Assembly: GCA_021617435.1 (NCBI GenBank)
Contig: JAJWCP010000015.1
Coordinates: 3,760-16,487, forward strand
DNA from: Pseudomonadota bacterium
Lineage (GTDB): Bacteria > Pseudomonadota > Alphaproteobacteria > RF32 > CAG-239
Direction: 5' to 3'
Length of the DNA: 12,728 nt
In this document: in pieces, positions 6,650 through 12,728 of the stretch
Layout of the letters: each line of letters opens with the position of its first letter
Numbering within the stretch: the first letter of the stretch is position 1
Translations under genes and position numbers: made by a program
Notes under the pieces: model-generated
What the model saw: the letters and a program-made list of their open reading frames with translations, nothing else
Told to the model about the DNA's origin: nothing
Database searches by the model: none

Positions 6650-8066
6650 TCTTAATCGGTAAATATACCGTAAACGTGGTACCATTATAATTGGTTGAAT
6701 TAACGGTTAAATTACCGCGGTGACGCATGATAATCTGCTTGGCAATAGCTAGTCCCAAACCTGTTCCTTTTATATTTAAATCTTTATGTTCCTGCATGCG
6801 GTAAAAACGTTCGGTCAGGCGCTTTAAGTTGTCGGCGCTGATTTTCGGACCTTTATTATTCACGGCTATGGCTAATGCTTTGCCTTTGGCAACATTGAAA
6901 CTTTTAGAGTTAGGAATAGCCTCAACTGTTTTAAGACTTACGGTAATATCGCTAGGGCTCACACCATATTTAACGGCGTTGTCAAGCAGATTTTGCACCA
7001 GTTGGCGTACCTGATGCGAATCTGCGGTAATCAGCGGAATTTTATCTTCAACCTCAGTTACGATACGCATATTGCGCTCCGTCGCCTTTAAGGAAAGGGC
7101 ATCAGAGGCTTCATTAATCACTTTAACAACATCGGTTTGTTCATCGGGCAGTTTGTCTTGCAACATTTCAATACGCGACAACGAGAGCAGATTTTCAATT
7201 AAAGACGACATAAATTCAGCTTGTTCCGCCATAATTTTTAAAAATGTATCACGGGCTTGTTCATCATCATGCGCGGTAGTTTGTAAAGTTTCAATAAAAC
7301 CGGAAATAACCGATAGCGGAGTGCGCAATTCGTGGCTGGCATTGGCAACAAAATCAGATTGCATTTTTTCAACCATCATGGCTTTGCTTAAATCATACAA
7401 CGAAATGACGGCAACCGCCCTACCCTTTGAAAACCACGGAAGCTGTTTAATATGCGCGTACATTTTTTTGTTGAGTTTGCCGTGGGCATAAAAAATTAAA
7501 TTTTCCGCCGCGCTTTCTTTTTTGAGCACCTTATTAACGGCGTTAATAAAATTGTTGGATACAAAAATATCACTTACGTTTTTATCGGTGATATTGCTGT
7601 CAAGCAACTGGCGTGACGCCAAGTTAGCGCCGATAATATTGCCGGAACGGTCAGTCATTAAAATCGGGTCAGGCAGGCTGTCAAGTACGGCGGTATCCGA
7701 CATTGCCTGCGCTTCCAACGCATCGGTTTTATAAAGCCAAAATTTGTGCATGGAGTTAACCGCCTCGGCAATATCTTTGGCTTCCTGCTCCGAAAAATTA
7801 AGGTTTATTTTATCATCGGCCTCACCGGAGGCTAAGCGGTTAATATAACTTTTTACCTGTTGCAGTTCTGAGCTGAGCGGCACCAAGAATATACAATTAA
7901 ACGCGATGACCAAAACATAAGCGATAATTGCCCAATACGGCTCCAATAAATTAAATTCCACCAATAAAACAAACACCAAAGCCGGAGGTAACGACACAAA
8001 CAAACCTCTGGCGGCAAAGTTGGAATTACGCTCAATTTTTAACGGTCCAATTTTTTTAAATAACAT
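6642..8066 (-). CDS. PhoR-like membrane sensor histidine kinase with altered G1 box
   Basis: Two-component sensor kinase of the inner membrane. Two N-terminal helices (about 21-38 and 44-64) are joined by only about five residues, so there is almost no periplasmic sensor. A HAMP-like or linker stretch (65-120) leads to a PAS domain (about 122-225; LPDPILMTDRSGNIIGAN). HisKA has phospho-acceptor H245 in FVANASHELRTPLSVISGF. The ATPase domain has an N box (QNLLDNAVKYG, N363), an F box (LTERFYR) and a G2 box (KGTGLGLAIAKQI). The G1 box, usually VxDxGxGI, reads VNNKGPKI (402-409): the adenine-contacting Asp is Asn404 and the second Gly is Lys408. GAGG precedes the ATG at a good distance. No response regulator is in the window, so the partner is elsewhere. 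PhoR-like architecture is clear; phosphate sensing is not shown. Confidence 0.9.
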   Translation of the reverse strand: MLFKKIGPLKIERNSNFAARGLFVSLPPALVFVLLVEFNLLEPYWAIIAYVLVIAFNCIFLVPLSSELQQVKSYINRLASGEADDKINLNFSEQEAKDIAEAVNSMHKFWLYKTDALEAQAMSDTAVLDSLPDPILMTDRSGNIIGANLASRQLLDSNITDKNVSDIFVSNNFINAVNKVLKKESAAENLIFYAHGKLNKKMYAHIKQLPWFSKGRAVAVISLYDLSKAMMVEKMQSDFVANASHELRTPLSVISGFIETLQTTAHDDEQARDTFLKIMAEQAEFMSSLIENLLSLSRIEMLQDKLPDEQTDVVKVINEASDALSLKATERNMRIVTEVEDKIPLITADSHQVRQLVQNLLDNAVKYGVSPSDITVSLKTVEAIPNSKSFNVAKGKALAIAVNNKGPKISADNLKRLTERFYRMQEHKDLNIKGTGLGLAIAKQIIMRHRGNLTVNSTNYNGTTFTVYLPIKID

Positions 8067-8191
8067 ACAAGCCTCGTGCGGTGTTGCAAAAAAACTGTTG
8101 ACACTTCCTAAAAATAGCTATGAAGCATCCTTAAAGATATATTATTATGTAACAGGTTTAAATTTGTTTAATAGTAGTTATCGGTAGCGCA
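8067..8191. other. Divergent intergenic region between the histidine kinase and mutS
   Basis: These 125 AT-rich bases separate the two opposite starts and must hold both promoters unless transcripts begin inside genes. The kinase ribosome site (GAGG) is at the left end. The only consensus-like element is a TTGACA on the + strand. I see no terminator, RNA gene or convincing operator repeat; the near-palindromic TTTAAATTTGTTTAA at about 8157-8171 is probably base-composition noise. Confidence 0.6.
8098..8124 (+). promoter_or_regulatory. Possible mutS promoter
   Basis: A perfect TTGACA (8098-8103) is followed after 15 bases by TATGAA (8119-8124). The spacer is shorter than the ideal 17, and the leader to the ATG at 8192 would be about 60 bases. 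The -35 match is good but the -10 assignment is uncertain, since TATATT and TATTAT also occur at 8138-8145 at poor spacing. Confidence 0.35.
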
Positions 8192-10876
8192 ATGAGTGAA
8201 GAATATGCCAATTTAACGCCCGCAATGGCCCAATATATGAAAATTAAAGAAGCCCATAAAGATTATTTGGTGTTTTACCGCATGGGCGATTTTTACGAGC
8301 TGTTTTTTGATGACGCTCTGGTGGCTTCAAAGGCATTAGACATTGCCTTGACCAAGCGCGGCAAGGCTGAGGGGCAAAATATTCCAATGTGCGGAGTGCC
8401 ATTCCACGCTTATGAAAACTATATGGCGCGCCTTATTCATCAGGGCTATAAAGTAGCAATCTGCGAGCAGATGGAATCTCCGGAAGAGGCTCGCAAACGC
8501 GGCGCCAAATCAGTGGTGCAACGCGATGTTATCCGCCTTGTCACCCCCGGAACTTTAACTGAAGACAATCTGCTTGACGCCCGCAAAAACAACTATCTGC
8601 TATGCTGTAACAAAATCGGTAACAGCTTTGGCTTTGCTTGGCTTGACTTATCAACTGGCGATTTTTTTACCAAGCTCAATGAAATTTCAGGAGAACAAAC
8701 CGCGGCTTGTCTGCAAGCTTTTTTAACTAAAATTAATCCGGTGGAAATTATTGCGCCCGACAGCATGATGCAATCGCCCGATTTGTTTCATATTCTTAAT
8801 TTATACCGTGAAAAATTAACCGTTTTGCCGCAAGCGCGTTTTAATGCCGCGTCTGCTCAGCAATCTCTTGAAAAAATCCTGAATGTAAAAACCTTAGAAG
8901 CATTCGGTAATTTTTCAAAAGTGGAATTAGCCGCCGCCGGTACGGCTTTAGACTATGTTGAAAACACCCAAAAAGGCAAAATGCCGCGCATTAAAAAACC
9001 GATTAAAATTACTGACGCTCTGTGTATGGAAATTGACAACGCCACTCGCAACAGTCTTGAGATTTTTGAATCGGTAAACGGCGATAAAAAAAGTTCGTTG
9101 CTAGGCACGATTGACCGCACCATCACCGGAGCCGGCGCCAGATTACTTGCATACCGCTTAAACAATCCGTCGCTTGATATTAATGAAATTAACCGCCGCC
9201 TTGATTTGGCTGACTTTTTTATCAGCGTGCCGGAAATAAGAACAGAATTGCGCACTTACTTTCAAGACTTTGCTGATTTGGAGCGCACCGTTTCACGCCT
9301 AGTCTTAGGGCGCGGCGGACCTAAAGATATGGCAATGCTCGGCATTACCTTGTCGTTTATTCCAAAAATCAAAAATCTGATAAATTCATACGGCAAATAT
9401 AATAAACTGATTGCCGCATTGCCGAAAGCAGTGAGCGACGTGCTCGCCAAACTTTGTGACTTTAGCCATATTGTTGACAACATAGGGCGAGCTTTGCTTG
9501 ATGTTGAAGACTTGCCGATTTTGGCGCGCGACGGAGGATTTATCCGCGAAGGATATTATCCGGCATTAGACGAACTTAAAGCTTTACAAAAAAACAGCCG
9601 CGAACTTATCAGCAAATTAGAGCAAAAATATATTAAAGAAACCGGTATTTCCAACTTAAAAATTCGTTTTAACGGTGTGCTCGGATATTTTATTGAAATT
9701 CAGGCTAAATTTGCCAAAGATATTTTACAAAACCCACAATTTATTCATAGGCAATCGGTGTTAAACGCCTCGCGCTTTGTTACGGTTGAATTAACTGATT
9801 TGGAAAAAGAAATCAGAAGCGCCTCAGAAAAATCAGTTGCAATGGAAGTTGAGCTTTTTGCCAAACTGACGGAAGATATTTTATGCGCCTCTGATGATAT
9901 TTCCGCTTCGGCAAGCGCATTAGCGGAACTTGATGTTGCCGCCGCCACCGCCGATTTAGCGATTGAGGAGCAATACTGCCGACCGGTTTTAGATAATTCC
10001 ACCGTATTTGAAATTAAAAACGGACGACATCCAGTAGTGGAATTAGCGCTTAAAAAAGAAAAAGCCGCTGAATTTGTGGGCAATGACTGCTCCGTAAACG
10101 ACGAAACTAACCGGATTTGGCTGCTCACTGGTCCGAACATGGCGGGTAAATCAACCTTTTTGCGGCAAAACGCCATTATTGCCATTATGGCGCAAACCGG
10201 ATTTTATGTTCCATGCACCGCGGCGCACATCGGCATTATTGATAAAGTTTTCTCAAGAGTCGGAGCTTCTGACGATTTATCGCGTGGTCGGTCAACTTTT
10301 ATGGTGGAAATGGTTGAAACCGCGGCGATTTTGAATCAGGCAACTCCGCGTTCGTTTGTTATTTTAGATGAAATCGGACGCGGCACCGCCACTTATGACG
10401 GGCTTTCAATCGCGTGGGCAGTAGTGGAACACTTGCATGAAGTGAACCGTTGCCGCGCATTGTTCGCAACGCATTATCACGAGCTTACCGCTTTAACCGA
10501 AAAACTTAAAGCCCTCAGCCTGCATTGTATGAAAATTAAAGAATTTAACGATGAAGTTATTTTTATGCACGAGGTTATTGACGGCACTGCTGACCGCTCT
10601 TACGGTATTCATGTGGCCAAATTGGCAGGATTGCCGGAGTTGGTATTACAGCGCGCGAAGCAGGTGTTAATCTCTTTGGAAAATTCGCAAGATAAAGTCG
10701 TGGCGGAAAGTATTGAGGCTAAATTGCCGCTGTTTGCTGATTTACAACAGCAGGTTGCCGCAGAGCCAAAGCCTTCGGAGCTTAAAATTGCCATGCAAAG
10801 TGTAAACCCTGATGAGCTTACCCCACGCGAGGCATTAGATAAACTTTATGAATTGAAAAAACTGGCTGAAAAATAA
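8192..10876 (+). CDS. mutS: DNA mismatch repair protein MutS
   Basis: Recognises base mismatches and small loops and starts methyl-independent or methyl-directed repair with MutL. Full-length at 894 residues. The mismatch-binding domain has F34-x-E36 in YRMGDFYELF. It is followed by the connector, lever (about 260-560) and clamp domains. The C-terminal ATPase has Walker A GPNMAGKST (647-655), the ST-rich GASDDLSRGRSTFMVEM segment (691-707), Walker B ILDE (D726, E727) and the GRGTATYDG loop (usually GRGTSTYDG, so one Ser to Ala at 733). FATHYHEL (758-765) and DRSYGIHVAKLAGLP (801-815) follow, and the tail NPDELTPREALDKLYELKKL (872-891) is the usual oligomerisation helix. The ATG has only a weak GGTAG-type ribosome site, but the N-terminus aligns with family members from residue 7 on. 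The sequence looks alphaproteobacterial. Its stop is one base from the convergent uup stop. Confidence 0.98.
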   Translation: MSEEYANLTPAMAQYMKIKEAHKDYLVFYRMGDFYELFFDDALVASKALDIALTKRGKAEGQNIPMCGVPFHAYENYMARLIHQGYKVAICEQMESPEEARKRGAKSVVQRDVIRLVTPGTLTEDNLLDARKNNYLLCCNKIGNSFGFAWLDLSTGDFFTKLNEISGEQTAACLQAFLTKINPVEIIAPDSMMQSPDLFHILNLYREKLTVLPQARFNAASAQQSLEKILNVKTLEAFGNFSKVELAAAGTALDYVENTQKGKMPRIKKPIKITDALCMEIDNATRNSLEIFESVNGDKKSSLLGTIDRTITGAGARLLAYRLNNPSLDINEINRRLDLADFFISVPEIRTELRTYFQDFADLERTVSRLVLGRGGPKDMAMLGITLSFIPKIKNLINSYGKYNKLIAALPKAVSDVLAKLCDFSHIVDNIGRALLDVEDLPILARDGGFIREGYYPALDELKALQKNSRELISKLEQKYIKETGISNLKIRFNGVLGYFIEIQAKFAKDILQNPQFIHRQSVLNASRFVTVELTDLEKEIRSASEKSVAMEVELFAKLTEDILCASDDISASASALAELDVAAATADLAIEEQYCRPVLDNSTVFEIKNGRHPVVELALKKEKAAEFVGNDCSVNDETNRIWLLTGPNMAGKSTFLRQNAIIAIMAQTGFYVPCTAAHIGIIDKVFSRVGASDDLSRGRSTFMVEMVETAAILNQATPRSFVILDEIGRGTATYDGLSIAWAVVEHLHEVNRCRALFATHYHELTALTEKLKALSLHCMKIKEFNDEVIFMHEVIDGTADRSYGIHVAKLAGLPELVLQRAKQVLISLENSQDKVVAESIEAKLPLFADLQQQVAAEPKPSELKIAMQSVNPDELTPREALDKLYELKKLAEK

Positions 10877-10877
10877 G

Positions 10878-12695
10878 CTATTCGCCGCTTTGTAGTGATT
10901 CAATTTTCATTTGCAACTCAAGCCATGCGGTTTCTTTTTCATCTTTATCAAGTTGGCACTCTTGTAGCTCCGCAGTTAAGCGGTCAAACTCATCCGGATT
11001 GCGGGTGTAAAGCTCAACATCTTCAGACAATATTTGTTCAATGGCGACAATTTTTTGTTCAAGCGCCGCAATTTCATCGGGTAAAATTTCATTTAAGCGT
11101 TTGTCTTTATAGCTTAAGCGCGAAATTGCTTTGTTTTTGCCGCTCTCCGATTCCGGCGCCGGTGATGGTTTGGCTTTTTTAACTTCTTTAACCGGTTTAT
11201 TTTCAAGTTTGGCAATTAAATCAGAGTAACTGCCGATATGCTCAATAATTGTGCCATCGCCTTTCATATACAGTAATGATGTTGCAACTTTATCCATAAA
11301 ATCGCGGTCGTGGCTGACAATTAAAATTGTGCCATGATACTCATCCAACACCTCTTGCAAAAGGTCAAGCGTATCCATATCCAAGTCGTTAGTAGGCTCG
11401 TCAAGCACCAAAAAGTTAGAAGCGCGCGCCAAAGCCACCGCCAGCATCAAGCGGTTTTTTTCGCCGCCGGACAATGACGATACCGGACACTGCGCCTGCT
11501 CCGGCTTAAACAAAAAGTCTTTTAAGTACGCAACCACATGACACCAATGCCCGCGCACCCAAATATGGTCGCCTTCATTGCACAAGGTTTTCCATAAAGT
11601 TTTTTTAGGGTCAAGCGTAATGCGATTTTGGTCAAAATAAGCTTCTTCCAAATTTTTACCCATACGCACAAAACCAGAATCCGGCGCAATTTTTTTGGTG
11701 AGTAGCTTGATTAATGTGGTTTTGCCGGCGCCGTTAGGACCGACTATGCCGATGCGGTTACCCTTCATAATGCGGATAGAAAAGTCTTTCACCAACTCAC
11801 GCTCGCCATATGATTTGTAAATATGCTTGGCTTCAATAACCAAGCGGGAGCGCACTTCGCCGGAATCAATTTCCAAATTAACGGAGCCGATTTGTTTAAC
11901 TTGCTCGCGGCGCTCCTGCCTTAACTGCTGCAAGCGGCGCAATCTGCCCTGATTACGTTTGCGGCGGGCAGTTACTCCTTTATGCAGCCATTCTGTTTCT
12001 TCTTCAATTTTTTTGTTAAGATATTTTTGAGCAATAATCTCTTGGTCTAAAATTTGCTCCTGCCATTCGTCAAAAGCCGCAAATCCTTTATTGTTGGTGT
12101 GCAAAACGCCGCGGTCAAGCCAAAAGGTTTTGTGCGAAACATGCTCTAAAAACATACGGTCGTGGCTGATTACAACAACCGCGCCGGTGAACTTGTTGAT
12201 AATTTCTTCAAGTTTTTCAATGGTTGAAATATCTAAATGGTTGGTCGGCTCATCAAGCAGTAAAATATCCGGCTCGCCGATAAGAGCTTTGGCAAGCGCT
12301 GCTTTTTTAATTTCGCCGCCGGAAGATTGCCGCGGGGATTGATTTTCCAAAATGCCGAGATGTTTAATTAAAATATCAGCCTTATATTCCTGCCCTTCGC
12401 CGTTATTTTCAAGCCCTGAAAGCACCACTTCGCGCAGAGTGGCAAAAGCTGAAAAATCAGGTTCTTGCGGCATATAGGAAACTTTGGTGCCCGGCTGAAT
12501 AAAAATTTCAGCCTTATCGGGTTCTATCACACCGGAAATAACTTTGAGCAAGGTAGATTTTCCTGAGCCGTTGCGTCCTACAAGGCAGACTTTATCGCCG
12601 CGGCTGATATTTAACTCAGCTCCGGTAAAAAGCGGCTTTAACCCAAAACTTAACCATGCGTCTTTAATGGTGTAAATCGGCGGTTCAAACGGCAT
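10878..12695 (-). CDS. uup: ABC-F ATPase, Uup type
   Basis: Soluble twin-ATPase protein without membrane domains. Uup is linked to transposon-excision frequency, DNA structure and ribosome-associated functions. Domain 1 has Walker A GRNGSGKST (40-48), signature SSGGE (124-128, usually LSGGE), Walker B with D148-E149 and switch H178. An interdomain arm (about 205-285) includes an Arg-rich stretch (244-264). Domain 2 has Walker A GPNGAGKTT (319-327), LSGGE (408-412), D432-E433 and H462. A Lys/Pro/Ser linker (500-520) leads to a C-terminal coiled coil (about 525-605) with SRLSYKDKRLNEILPDEIAALE, here split as SRLSYKDKRLNE then ILPDEIAALE. That tail is the Uup DNA-binding extension and separates it from EttA, YbiT and YheS. 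Both catalytic glutamates are intact. AAAGGA lies seven bases before the ATG. Regulation is not visible, as only 33 upstream bases are in the window. Confidence 0.92.
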   Translation of the reverse strand: MPFEPPIYTIKDAWLSFGLKPLFTGAELNISRGDKVCLVGRNGSGKSTLLKVISGVIEPDKAEIFIQPGTKVSYMPQEPDFSAFATLREVVLSGLENNGEGQEYKADILIKHLGILENQSPRQSSGGEIKKAALAKALIGEPDILLLDEPTNHLDISTIEKLEEIINKFTGAVVVISHDRMFLEHVSHKTFWLDRGVLHTNNKGFAAFDEWQEQILDQEIIAQKYLNKKIEEETEWLHKGVTARRKRNQGRLRRLQQLRQERREQVKQIGSVNLEIDSGEVRSRLVIEAKHIYKSYGERELVKDFSIRIMKGNRIGIVGPNGAGKTTLIKLLTKKIAPDSGFVRMGKNLEEAYFDQNRITLDPKKTLWKTLCNEGDHIWVRGHWCHVVAYLKDFLFKPEQAQCPVSSLSGGEKNRLMLAVALARASNFLVLDEPTNDLDMDTLDLLQEVLDEYHGTILIVSHDRDFMDKVATSLLYMKGDGTIIEHIGSYSDLIAKLENKPVKEVKKAKPSPAPESESGKNKAISRLSYKDKRLNEILPDEIAALEQKIVAIEQILSEDVELYTRNPDEFDRLTAELQECQLDKDEKETAWLELQMKIESLQSGE

Positions 12696-12728
12696 TTTTT
12701 ATCCTTTCAACATCAATAATGCCTTAAC

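Noticed and set aside
7072..7491. 139-codon open frame on the + strand
   Set aside because: It lies wholly opposite the histidine kinase gene, has no recognisable domain or ribosome site, and its composition is the shadow of the kinase codons.
9745..10185. 146-codon open frame on the - strand, rich in Ser and Ala
   Set aside because: It is antisense to conserved mutS domains; the low-complexity Ser/Ala composition is typical of a reverse-strand shadow.
10895..11182. 95-codon open frame on the + strand after mutS
   Set aside because: It is antisense to the 3' part of uup, which has clear Uup domain structure across the same bases.
1..12728. Search for a defence system, toxin-antitoxin pair, CRISPR, insertion sequence, tRNA or attachment site
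   Set aside because: No repeat array, terminal inverted repeats, transposase, integrase, tRNA fold or toxin-like gene pair was seen; nearly all bases belong to recognisable chromosomal genes.

Overview
The window comes from an AT-rich bacterium, most likely an alphaproteobacterium. MutS, Uup and the family-5 uracil-DNA glycosylase all resemble alphaproteobacterial versions as I remember them. The envelope genes (an OpgB-like phosphoglycerol transferase and an ScsB/DsbD-type reductase) show a Gram-negative cell. This is a judgement from remembered family sequences, not a search; an uncultured, host-associated or gut lineage would fit the base composition. I saw no mobile element, CRISPR array, tRNA or rRNA.

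Left part (1-4999, + strand): four tightly spaced genes that look like one transcription unit. They are a 5'-truncated family-5 uracil-DNA glycosylase, a compact OpgB-like phosphoglycerol transferase (overlapping the first gene by 7 bases), a YnjF-like CDP-alcohol phosphatidyltransferase (behind a strong Shine-Dalgarno), and an ScsB/DsbD-type transmembrane thiol-disulfide reductase (3 bases further on). The last three make a plausible envelope module: a phospholipid-headgroup enzyme, an enzyme that moves phosphoglycerol to an extracytoplasmic acceptor, and an electron supply for periplasmic thiols.

Middle (4982-8066, - strand): a PhoR-like membrane histidine kinase with no response regulator beside it, then a MATE-family efflux transporter with its own plausible promoter, then a possible 70-residue membrane protein whose end overlaps the end of the reductase gene. 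A short hairpin lies between the last two.

Right part (8067-12728): a 125-base divergent region separates the kinase from mutS (+ strand). mutS runs tail to tail, with a single base between stop codons, into uup, an ABC-F ATPase on the - strand.

This is mostly an ordinary chromosomal region. The points most worth checking are the kinase's altered G1 box, the OpgB/CDP-alcohol transferase/ScsB cluster with its short OpgB, the altered glycine loop in the MATE protein, and the small membrane ORF. I found no convincing new defence or mobile system.
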